Of a stretch of 64,000 nt of DNA, positions 13,422 to 20,217 are shown in pieces. A program made the position numbers and the translations under genes. The first letter of the stretch is position 1. Each line of letters opens with the position of its first letter. The stretch is from Paralvinella palmiformis (lineage: Eukaryota > Annelida > Polychaeta > Terebellida > Alvinellidae): the NCBI GenBank assembly GCA_025642065.1, contig JAODUP010000351.1:210001-274000 (forward strand), written 5' to 3'. The notes beneath the pieces are model-generated. The model was not told the origin of the DNA. It ran no database searches and was given only the letters and a program-made list of their open reading frames with translations.

Positions 13422-14477
13422 ATATATATAAACTAATCTAATAAATTATATACTTTGAATTAGATCTAATGATTAAGCATCATACATTTACTGATCGGGT
13501 CTGTCGATCTGGGCCCAGTTATTCCAAGTAATATATATTCATAGGGCCTACATTGGCCTATAGTCTATTGGAATAATATAAATATCAAACAGTTTATTTT
13601 GAGTAACAGTACTGAGTAACAGGCCACCCACGGAAGCCTACAATCGTGGTCCATATAGGCGGGCACATGCTCGGAGGAGCTGGTGGGTAAAGCAGTTGCC
13701 CTTCTTGTATTCTGCGCAGAAGCTGAAGATCTTCTGGAGATCAACTACGGCCTAACTGTACAACATATATTCCAAAGTTTTATTGTATTGACTGAAGCGA
13801 CTACAACTTCCTGCGCCAACGTTGTTTACAGGCACAACTCAAACACACCCAGCAACCACCATCTACTCGATGAGACAATGCTAGAGCAACTACTGAACTA
13901 GAACCAACATAGACAGGATAATCAGAAAGCATAAAAACACGAAGACATTCAAATTTCAAGTAACATTTTTTTGGTACAAAGTGACAAACACGCATGTATT
14001 TAATTATACATGTAACATAACAAAACATAGGAATACCACTTTAACAACCAAATAGGTGGGCCGAGATTAACGAGGGCCGAGATCTGCTCGAGTCCTACTG
14101 ATCTAGATCAGTCTGACTAGAGTCTACAGTCCAGATCTAACTATACTGTTACTATAGATCATGATAGTTGGCTAGGTAGTCTAGGACTAGATCTAACTGT
14201 AACTAGATCTATAAGACAATGATTCAATGAATAAGTAGAGTCTAAAGTATAGATCTAACTTTATCAAGCTTATGTGTATACTTATATTCAAGAGATAACA
14301 TAATTTATTAACTTACTGTATTCGTTCTTTAATCGTTGTCATATAATCGGCGGATGGGATGAAGTTAGGTGTCAAGTCTGACTTATTCCTACATGTACCA
14401 CTTCTCAAAGGTAGAATATTCTCTTTGATCAGTTCCAAACCATTTTCATCTAAACAAGATTGTGATGATTGTGCCAT
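2152..14477 (-). CDS. BUB1B: BUBR1/BUB1B-like mitotic checkpoint protein, 5' part of the gene (9 exons; 3' part off the left edge)
   Basis: Spindle-checkpoint (Mad3/BubR1) protein, which in this family binds CDC20 and inhibits the anaphase-promoting complex. Nine exons join in frame, all with GT..AG borders: 14477-14317, 9740-9681, 8819-8675, 8261-8065, 7620-7547, 7020-6920, 6582-6485, 2871-2687 and 2323-2152, giving about 397 residues. An in-frame TAA nine bases upstream fixes the start. Visible parts are an N-terminal KEN box (residues 18-20, in ELIKENILPLR), the BUB1/Mad3 TPR fold (about 54-185, with DPLQIWVRYIGWLEQ and GYKLASFYEAW), a low-complexity middle, a GLEBS-like segment before VYCGGAEFQLEEVRAFRW, and a coiled coil. 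The N-terminal KEN and the EFQLEEVRA block favour BUBR1 over BUB1. The C-terminal region is not in the window, so it is unknown whether a kinase domain is present. Confidence 0.88.
2687..2871 (-). CDS. BUB1B: BUB1B exon 8 (GLEBS-like segment and FEELRA-type motif)
   Basis: Reads AKIPENPLYHIQNYI, then MYPKDKVYCGGAEFQLEEVR. The last block matches the BUBR1-specific stretch with KIYAG-x-x-EFSFEE-(I/L)-RA, just downstream of the GLEBS motif that binds BUB3 in known proteins. The GLEBS itself would be in the MPVTAKIPENPLYHIQNY part. It ends in a basic helical stretch WMEKLRRVEETLMKEG that starts the coiled coil. Confidence 0.88.
3735..3875. repeat. Minisatellite, about six units of 24-29 bp
   Basis: Six successive copies of a unit built around CAGCTGGTAGTRCTCTGT followed by TGTCA or ACCTCA; the last copy is diverged. 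The array reads open on the plus strand, producing a spurious short frame. Confidence 0.85.
3955..4230. repeat. Tandem duplication of about 140 bp
   Basis: Two diverged copies, each with the order AGGCATTTA, GACAAAACTGCCA, TTATC/TTATT..CTGTTCAT, AGAGG..AGGCCTT, AGAAACTGATA and TGCAGAA. Copy one begins near 3955 and copy two near 4093. Confidence 0.75.
4482..5153 (+). mobile_element. TTAA-flanked DNA element carrying a P2X7-C-like zinc-binding fragment (copy 1)
   Basis: A 672-bp element bounded by TTAA at 4478-4481 and 5154-5157, with imperfect inverted ends (AATTCCACC at the left; GGTGAACTGTCCCT at the right). It holds an open frame at 4698-4946 (82 residues) reading DIQPYQFEPE, then RTGNTDWCLCELCEPM and SLCC. 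The NTDWC-x-C-x-x-C..CC pattern is the P2X7 C-terminal-type zinc-binding domain common in invertebrate transposon proteins. A TTAA target duplication is typical of Kolobok, piggyBac and Sola3 elements. The frame is only a fragment of such a protein. A second copy lies at 21328-21961 in the opposite orientation. Confidence 0.78.
5500..5905. repeat. Older repeat interrupted by a SINE
   Basis: The flanks of the SINE at 5676-5832 (5560-5675 and 5833-5905) match 46650-46840 in the same order and orientation: TGGAATTTCA, TTTCTTTAGYCATTTCAGTAA, then GTTTGGA, TATACWGTAATATTCAT and TTTTGTTCTG. The copy at 46.7 kb has no SINE and so shows the empty site. Confidence 0.7.
5676..5832 (-). repeat. SINE family A, near full length
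   Basis: Reverse orientation. From its 5' end it has a degenerate tRNA-like head with a B-box-like GAGTTCAAATT, then a conserved body (TTTCAGCTTTGACATTACTT) and the 3' end GTGCACAAAAGTGGCGTAAA followed by ATCAATCATC. It is inserted in the older repeat at 5500-5905. Confidence 0.78.
6050..6340. repeat. Decayed tandem duplication, about 170 bp per copy
   Basis: Both copies contain TTTTAAAATCAAA, then GTGMACCAA, CCAATAA..AGTATT, CAGT, GTAAACAAT/GTAAAACAATG, AGAA and GAAAT in the same order. Divergence is high, so the duplication is old. Confidence 0.6.
6485..7620 (-). CDS. BUB1B: BUB1B exons 5-7 (low-complexity middle region)
   Basis: Three short exons (7620-7547, 7020-6920, 6582-6485) encode about 91 Ser/Asn/Asp-rich residues, ending ADNDMPVT. 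They carry no recognisable fold. Their assignment rests on matching phases (2 to 1, 1 to 0, 0 to 2) and good splice borders rather than on similarity. For exon 7 the donor after ...MPVAC (GTATGT) was chosen over the nearer GTAACG because it alone keeps the frame into exon 8. Introns in between hold nothing recognisable. Confidence 0.7.
7800..7970 (+). repeat. GGAATTG-rich arm of composite repeat family B
   Basis: Repeated CAATTCCAA words ending ATTGAATTGACCCCATGTCT, identical in order to the arms at 11270-11395, 12640-12770 and 53264-53360. It sits in BUB1B intron 4, between exons 4 and 5. Confidence 0.7.
8065..8261 (-). CDS. BUB1B: BUB1B exon 4 (TPR domain end)
   Basis: Encodes ANICDDPLEIYKYMFDNKIG and continues through YKLASFYEAWGSELE, RIGKTDEADKVYTQGI and LLIRRQR. 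The pattern D-P-L-x-(I/M)-(F/Y), then G-x-x-x-A-x-(F/Y)-Y-x-x-W, then A-x-x-(V/I)-(Y/F)-x-x-G-I is the most conserved stretch of the family. Acceptor phase 0, donor phase 2. Confidence 0.93.
8675..8819 (-). CDS. BUB1B: BUB1B exon 3 (TPR domain)
   Basis: Encodes RYIGWLEQTFPKGGKESHIN, continuing through NDTRYLSIWIRF. The W-x-x-Q-x-(F/Y)P-x-GG-KES pattern is a hallmark of BUB1/BUBR1 TPR domains, which bind KNL1 at kinetochores. The exon ends in phase 0 at a GTATGT donor. Confidence 0.92.
9411..9479. repeat. (TA)n microsatellite
   Basis: About 34 uninterrupted TA units in BUB1B intron 2, between exons 2 and 3. Confidence 0.95.
9681..9740 (-). CDS. BUB1B: BUB1B exon 2 (start of the TPR domain)
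   Basis: A 60-base exon completing Gln54 and reading EFETALRTYIGSDPLQIWV, which matches the start of the conserved BUB1/Mad3 homology region (a hydrophobic-rich helix followed by DPL-x-x-W). Acceptor and donor phases (2 in, 2 out) fit exons 1 and 3 exactly. It is isolated by a 4.6-kb intron on its 5' side. Confidence 0.9.
9957..10352. repeat. 34-bp minisatellite, about ten and a half units
   Basis: Near-identical units built from GGACAAGTAGGTCGTCCCAA followed by GTACTCGCCCGACA. Because 34 is not a multiple of three and the unit has no stop in any minus-strand frame, all three minus frames stay open for more than 330 bases and give overlapping repetitive peptides (YLGRPTCPVGRVLGTTYLSC). These are not genes. 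The leading part (CAGGGCAGGACATTAACG, 9957 onward) resembles the end of a DNA transposon. Confidence 0.92.
10985..11395 (-). mobile_element. Composite repeat family B with inverted GGAATTG-rich arms
   Basis: Left arm TTGGAATTGAAGTTTCCTAC and right arm GTGGGAAACTTCAAATTC are inverted relative to each other, followed on the right by the full arm to GACTCCATGTCTG. Between them is a core (about 11120-11220) in reverse orientation that matches the SINE body at 33220-33310 (GCTGTCGCTTATTC, CTCACAGGGGAG). This looks like a foldback or MITE-like element that has captured SINE sequence, or the reverse. Confidence 0.65.
11450..12245 (-). pseudogene. Non-LTR retrotransposon fragment, reverse-transcriptase C-terminal region
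   Basis: In broken minus-strand frames the segment reads LVEWSNKWQLGFNETKCK, then ELKFHDHVSKAVAKVS, LGLIRATFT and HRRRRGDMIQTYKILN, in the order of the C-terminal half of LINE reverse transcriptases (palm/thumb, after the catalytic aspartates). Stops and frameshifts interrupt it. The catalytic YADD region is not present, so it is a 5'-truncated, inactive copy. The clade was not resolved. Confidence 0.8.
12255..12770 (+). mobile_element. Composite repeat family B, longest copy
   Basis: Order: a head (GGTGGTGTCACC through TTAATTGGTTAAACG, GGTGCCACGGTCGGTGTG), a core shared with the SINE at 33 kb (AAATAAAGGGGGACG through CTGCTCCCCTGTGAGTG and GAATAAGCAACAGCC), then CCAGTATATTGGTAAGTGTTA and the GGAATTG-rich arm ending TTGACCCCATGTCTG. 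The same head and arm are found inverted at 53264-53605. Confidence 0.75.
13371..13430. repeat. (TA)n microsatellite
   Basis: Near-pure TA repeat in BUB1B intron 1, ending in ATAATATAATATATA. Confidence 0.95.
13890..14085 (-). repeat. Repeat end shared with 34.65-34.83 kb
   Basis: In reverse complement this reads CTCGGCCCACCTATTTGG, GTTGTTAAAGTGGTATTCCT, ATAATTAAATA, then TTTATGCTTTCTGATTA, matching 34677-34825 on the plus strand. Similarity stops abruptly at the CTCGG end in both, as expected of a transposon terminus. Family unknown. Confidence 0.65.
14317..14477 (-). CDS. BUB1B: BUB1B exon 1 with start codon and first KEN box
   Basis: Encodes MAQSSQSCLDENGLELIKEN and continues to the end of residue 53; two bases of codon 54 (Gln) remain before a GTAAGT donor. 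KEN at residues 18-20 aligns with the N-terminal KEN of BUBR1/Mad3, which in known proteins contacts CDC20 and is essential for checkpoint inhibition of the APC/C. The reading frame upstream of the ATG is closed by TAA. Confidence 0.9.
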
Positions 14478-14574
14478 TCTCTCTTAGTAAATAATATAAC
14501 ACATTATTCATAAAGCAAAGAGAATGCTAGCTCTAGATCTAATTTCTAAATTTAAAATTTGCGCCGAACGGCCA

Positions 14575-14590
14575 AAGACCGGAAGTAAAT
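14575..14590 (+). promoter_or_regulatory. ETS-type site (CCGGAAGT) upstream of BUB1B
   Basis: CCGGAAGT at 14579-14586 lies about 100 bases upstream of the BUB1B start codon, beside a GC-richer patch (GCGCCGAACGGCC). ETS-family sites of this type are common in housekeeping promoters. The transcription start was not determined. Confidence 0.35.
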
Positions 14591-14663
14591 TTGTCTATCA
14601 TTTGCTATTTCGTTTCAAAACTCTTCGTAACCAGGCTATTTCGTAACCAAAAACCTAGTTTAT

Positions 14664-14693
14664 ACACGCGCGCGCGCACACACACACACACAC
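14664..14693. repeat. (CG)n(CA)n microsatellite
   Basis: Alternating purine/pyrimidine run, CACGCGCGCGCGC followed by a CA run. Such sequence can adopt Z-DNA. It lies about 190 bases upstream of the BUB1B start. Confidence 0.9.
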
Positions 14694-16049
14694 GTACCAT
14701 ATGATATTTGCAATTGAAAAACAATCATGAAATCTTGTAGTTAATGTAAAATGTGGTCTAATCTAAACGGTTACATTTGACGTGGACTATAATTTATGCT
14801 ATTCGATTATCGTTGACGATGTTTGGTTGTCTTCAAAAACAACCTGTTCCTATATTCTGTTTCAATAATGGACATATAATTTGCTACGATTTAGCAGTGA
14901 CTTAATTATAATACTTTAATCGGTGGTGTCTATGCATAACTGTTTGCTTTAAATATGTAAATGTACGAAGTGGTTGCGTAGCCGAGCATCGGAAACCTGT
15001 TCGCTGTCGCTAAAGGTTCGAGCACTCAATGCGCATGCGCCAAATGTTCGTTTTCCTGGCGCTCGGACGTTGAGCAGGAAGCCGAGCATCGAAACTTTTG
15101 ACCGGAAAAGTTTTCTTTCGGGTCACTGGTCGGAACCGTGTATGCTGGTGGTAAAGGTGGAAATATTTCTTTCATGAGAATCCTACTTGGAATATAAACT
15201 ACTCGGTGTAGGTATTCCAAGTATATAGTACTCGGAGTACAGTAGTTTGGCAGGCCTGTCTGCTTCAAGCTCGTTTCCTGGGGATCACACAGTGGGCTAG
15301 AATCCATTATAGAGCGAGAATATGTCCCACCTATCAAGTTTTAAGACAAACTGGGTGCGCACTATAGACTCCTACACATCAAGCTCTATATATGCCAAGT
15401 CTACTTTTTCCAATCTATATCAGTATATGGACAAAAAATATATATTTTGGCCGATTCTACGGATTTTATAAATATTTGATATTTGTAAACGTGGTAAATC
15501 TAATATATCAGCAAACTGCGTTACTTTAGCTGTATAATGCAACAAATATGCGCATATTGGTATTAGACGCAAGAAGTTACACGGACAGAATATATATTTG
15601 GAGCCAGATCTTTTGTGACGTCATTAATTACTGCGATATCATTGTCTCGATGCGACGTTTGAGGACAATTGATCCATTTGTTGCACGTGCGCAACCGCAA
15701 TTTGTTCATTTGTGAAAAGTTGTTGCATAATTTAGCAGATTACTATTATCTGCATGCTGATATCAGGCAGACAATGGATCTGCAATCCTACAAAGTAGCA
15801 ATAAGAACGTTTTCCTTCAAGCTGCCCTTCGTTCTGGCAAAGAAAGCCATTAGAATTCACGCCATTACTCCGACATTACCGAGGTGCAAAGTTCGCCGAT
15901 GAAGACAATGCCGTAAGGTTAGTAAAATAAACATTCTAGTAGACGTTGATGTACAGCATACATTTGCTGCCAGGATGCTATAGCTGCTGTTTGCATCCCT
16001 GTGGCCATGCGTGCGAAGGTTCATCACACAGACCCCGGCTGCCATTCAA

Positions 16050-16180
16050 CGCGACATATTTGACCAACCGAAACACTTACACAACAATATATAAACCAAT
16101 AGGCTAGATCTAGTCAATATTTGACCAACCGAAACATTTACAGTATATAACTATGTCAATAGACTAGATCTAGTACTAGA
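16050..16180. repeat. Tandem duplication of about 66 bp
   Basis: Both copies have ATATTTGACCAACCGAAACA, TTTACA/TTACAC, AATATATAA/GTATATAA, CAATAG and CTAGATCTAGT. Confidence 0.85.
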
Positions 16181-17654
16181 AGTAACAGAATCACCATGAT
16201 TTCATAGAACACCATCAGTATCATTTGGCCTATAAAACTTGTAGTGTGTCCCAATTTCATAGGATGCTATTTAAATTTAATTAAGACTTCGAATGGTGTT
16301 AATTGTATCCCCGTACGAGTGACGGGGGTGGGGTCCTATGGGTTGGGCTCATCGTCGTTCCGCCACGTCCATCGCCGCCAAAATTAGGAGGGAATTAGGC
16401 CTAATAAAAATCAATCAGGATCTCTGGAATAACAAAGTTTCCATACTAATTTTTATTGAAATTTTGCATTGCACAAATAACAACGAAACTTTAGTTTTTT
16501 CTAGCTAATCTAGCATGAAAACGAAGCAAATTTGTAATTGGTTTGGATTCTGTAAAATACAGGTTTTGCACGCTCGCGTGCAGATGGTTGGCATCTCTGA
16601 GCAGTTGAATAAAGAAATGAAACTGCGCGATTAGTTTGTATTTTATTCACATTTTGTATATATCATCGTGTTTCGCACGCTTAACATCTTTTTTTAAATC
16701 TCAGGATGTTTATTAAAATTAATTGGGTATCCTTGTATGTGGAGACAGAGGTGAACTGGAAAGGACAGTCCATTTCATCCTACAGGCTGGACTACTGGCG
16801 TAAATTCCGACCCAGTATAATACAATTATCCCACGATAATCTAAAATCTTTAAAACTGTGCGCGAAAACCGATGCAACGGATTTTTGGAACCTAGCAACA
16901 ATATTATTCGACTGAAGTATGCACGACTCATATCAAGCCTAGATCTTTGTTTGTCCAGTTTTTATGCATAGCCTCATGTTCAAATGTCTGTACTCTAATT
17001 GTGTAAAGAAAAGTCTAGGATCAATATTATTTTACTTTATCTATCTAACCGCCGGATTACATATATAACCGACAAAGCCCTAGTGGATGAAGTCAAGAAA
17101 AAAGTATTCGTGATATCCCAACTCGATCACAGAACAGCTTCCCTAAAATCAAAATGAGCTCATATATGAATTAATTTATTGTCTGCCATCAATAACATAG
17201 CGTGTATGCTATATTGACATCTTGAAGGAAGCCTGCATGAGTTGGGTCTGACATTGTTGATACAATTGCCAAGAAAGGTGTGAACGTTATAAAATTATTA
17301 ACAAAAACTTGTAATCTTTTGTATTAGTCGCCAGTCCATTTAAATAAAAAGGTTTCTGTGCAGTAAATAGAATATAGACGTGTGTACAACATTCGTAGTC
17401 GGTCGCTCCTAGCTGGTATTTTTGTCACGCATAATAAATATTTGAAAAATTATTACTTAAATCTAAAAATAGAATCATCATCAAAGTTTATCAATTTGTT
17501 TTAATTTCCTGTACATTTATATTTCACGAAAATAAGAATCAGGTAAAACTAATTATACACTATCCAGCTGTATATACATATTTTGTTGAAAAATTCAACG
17601 GAACATATAATAAATAGGCACCATATGTATTTTTGCTAACATACACACATACAT

Positions 17655-17660
<6 letters not shown>

Positions 17661-17692
<32 letters not shown>
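17661..17692. repeat. (GA)n microsatellite
   Basis: Sixteen uninterrupted AG units preceded by a CATACACA tract. Confidence 0.95.
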
Positions 17693-17693
<1 letters not shown>

Positions 17694-18114
17694 AGAATAT
17701 TCAATCAAACGGGTATATTTTGTAAGTTAATTAATTATGTCTATGTTAAGTTTTGTTTTTAATCATTTATGAACCAATAAACAAAAATGCTTAATCTCAT
17801 GTTAGGTGAAATATTAACCTGTGACTTCTATAGGCCTATAGTTTAATATGTAGATATTTGGTCTGAATTGTTATTTTTGGAACATCTTTTTTAACATGAC
17901 GTACAATACCCTAGTATTTAGTATGATTAGATTTCAATGCTCGCATGAATCTGCACAAAATGGTGACAAATATATTTCTATATATAATTTATTTTAACCA
18001 AAACACTAAAGTTACCCGCGCATCGGCAGCATGCTGTAATCTGCAGATGCACAGTGATCTACTTTAAAAGAAACGAGTAATAGAAACCAGGCTGTAGTAT
18101 ACGATTGTTGTTGT

Positions 18115-18215
18115 CTATTTACCGAGATTTACGGTCAACCTATTTGTTTACCAAGATTGGCGGTCAATCTGTATCTTTATAAAAGTTGACGGTCAACCTT
18201 GGTAAACAAACCAAG
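18115..18215. repeat. Foldback built from a thrice-repeated motif
   Basis: TTTACCGAGATTTACGGTCA, TTTACCAAGATTGGCGGTCA, then the inverted TTGACGGTCAACCTTGGTAA. Copies two and three are nearly complementary over about 26 bases and could pair as a stem. Confidence 0.75.
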
Positions 18216-18937
18216 CTTTTTCTTTCAATATTCATTCGATACAAATAGGACTATAATTATTATTTTAAAAAATGAGGCAAATGGGGCATGATTGTGCCTT
18301 CATCCTGCAGTGCATGCATATAATGACCGATTAAGATAATGTTTACCTCTAAATTAAACCATTAATTAATTTGAACTCCTTAACCAACATGTACAAGCAA
18401 CAAAAACAGAGCCCACATATATGCTCCATATGAATTTAAAAAATTTCATATGTTCGTATAATAGATATTTAATGAAGTTGGATCAAACTAATAAATATAT
18501 GTATATTTTAAAGGTGAAGGGAAAAGAAATTTCACATTTCGAAGTAAGTATTACATAACAAACAATTATTTTATTCCCTATCAAGTCCACTACCACAATG
18601 AACTGCTGAAAATGACTCACACCACCAGCTAGTATATATTTCCATTAAAATGGTGCAAAATAGGTAAAAGAATTCTTACCATACTTGACGGTTTACAAGC
18701 GTTCTGACCAGTTGACAGATAAAACGTCACATTCCGACAAATGTTTTGACATTTTCAGGGATATCAAGCCCTACAGCTTTCAACCACTCGCGAAAAAAAG
18801 GTCACAGACAGTATTAATTGTGATGAATTAGCTACAGCAAGTGCAGACGTGGATCTAGAGAAGCCATCTGTGCCGCATGGGTCTCTCCCATATGTGGCCT
18901 ATACATGAATGTGCCGCCCCCGGTGGAAAACCTACTA

Positions 18938-19112
18938 GATAATGATGATAATTGGTGTTTTACCACAACTTTTGTGCATTTAGTAGACTAAATAGGCCGA
19001 GCGACTTCCTCGGGTAATGAAGTGAAGTCAAAGATGAAGCACGTACCCTTCAGATATGCCCACGTCGAGATTCGAATTAACACGCTGGAACACGGAGGCG
19101 CCCGGAACACCT
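18938..19112 (-). repeat. SINE family A, near full length
   Basis: Reverse orientation. The 5' end reads GGGCGCCTCCGTGTTCCAGC, followed by a B-box-like AATTCGAATCTCG, the body (TTCATCTTTGACTTCACTTC) and the 3' end GTGCACAAAAGT in altered form. Its head matches the copy at 43366 best. Confidence 0.8.
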
Positions 19113-20140
19113 ACTAGTCTAGTTTAACAGTATAATAGTGTCTACAATACACAGCTATAAAAAGCTTTGACTAGGCCTAGGTAAAAAATTTGCTTCCAAG
19201 ATTACCCTATTATCGCTCATACATACCCGTTTTCTGTTCAGTTTCTCCATAAAACTACTGATTCGTGTGGGGTTAGCATTACCCAGTTTGTCGAATATGG
19301 TTGAAATGGCATCTTCTGTGAGTCTGAAACTCTCAAGGCTACGTAGAGTGTTTGGTATCTTTGTTTGTCAAACATGACGTCACATTCCGAACTTTTCCGA
19401 AGATTCCCGATTAAAGCTGTAGGGTGTAAGCTGCTAGCAAAGCAAGTTTTAAAACCACTGTAACTTTATTTCTAGGGACAACAAATAATATCTTTGGCTG
19501 AAATTGATTTTAATAAACAACACTGACATTTTGACTAATTTGGAAAACCTTTCCCTGTCACATTAATTTAAAATAAATATTGAATAAAATATGTAATGTA
19601 TTATGTACAAGTTTAATTTTAAAAAGTCACAAAAGTATTATGTTCTTACAATTATCTGAACTTAGATCTAAATGTAAAATAGTCTATATCAATAAATATA
19701 ATAATTATATAATATTTGTATAAATCGATCATTATTTGGTCTAGTTACTCTGAATTTGTAATAAAATTTTCTATATCTATGCAAATTATATTATATTTAC
19801 ACTAATATTTACAGGAATTTCATTAAACTATTATTCAGTATAGCATCTGTTTGACTAATATAACATTTATGGAGCATAAACTTGCATGTGATTTACTAAT
19901 AGAAATATGTTCCTGCAATTTTTCATTTTCTTGTGTTTTACATGTGCATTTTGTTGTTATTGTTATTATTGTTATCGTTGTTATGTTAGCTCATATTCAT
20001 ACAGCGTGTTTTTTATGAATCAGCAAATACATTATCTAAATTTGAATAAGTTATTTATATGGGACATTCGGTATGGTATATATACATTTGGGTCTTTTCG
20101 AATGTTTATTAGGTTATCATGTAGTGTTTAGTAATCCCTT

Positions 20141-20147
20141 ACTTCCG
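20141..20147 (-). promoter_or_regulatory. ETS/GABP-type site upstream of the COX7A-like gene
   Basis: ACTTCCG (complement CGGAAGT), 71 bases upstream of the start codon. In vertebrates GABP/NRF-2 sites of this type are common in nuclear genes for cytochrome c oxidase subunits. Use in this organism is inference. Confidence 0.4.
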
Positions 20148-20217
20148 CTTGTCAGTGCGGTTGTAGAAGACGTTTGTCGGTCAAGTTGGTCATTTCGGTA
20201 ACAAGTCGCCAATAACC

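Larger units (their letters stand above)
9741..14316. other. BUB1B intron 1 with LINE, minisatellite and composite repeats
   Basis: A 4.6-kb intron. It contains a 34-bp minisatellite (about 9990-10352), two composite repeats (10985-11395 and 12255-12770) bracketing a minus-strand LINE fragment (11450-12245), a (TA)n tract (13371-13430) and a repeat end shared with 34.65 kb (13890-14085). No coding exon is seen. Confidence 0.6.
14478..20140. other. Intergenic region between BUB1B and COX7A
   Basis: The regulatory space between two divergently oriented genes. It holds an AGATCTA-rich patch (14085-14260, 14525-14550), a CG/CA microsatellite, a segment shared with 53.7 kb (15165-15215), a 66-bp tandem duplication (16050-16180), a (GA)n tract, a foldback (18140-18215) and a SINE (18938-19112). 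Short open frames at 15669-15902 and 16706-16915 resemble no family I know. No further gene is supported. Confidence 0.5.

Noticed and set aside
14535..14575. E2F site in the BUB1B promoter (TTTGCGCC)
   Set aside because: It differs from the E2F consensus TTTSSCGC in base order; too weak to list.
15669..16045. Open frames on both strands upstream of COX7A
   Set aside because: Considered as a transposase remnant, but no catalytic or structural motif could be matched.
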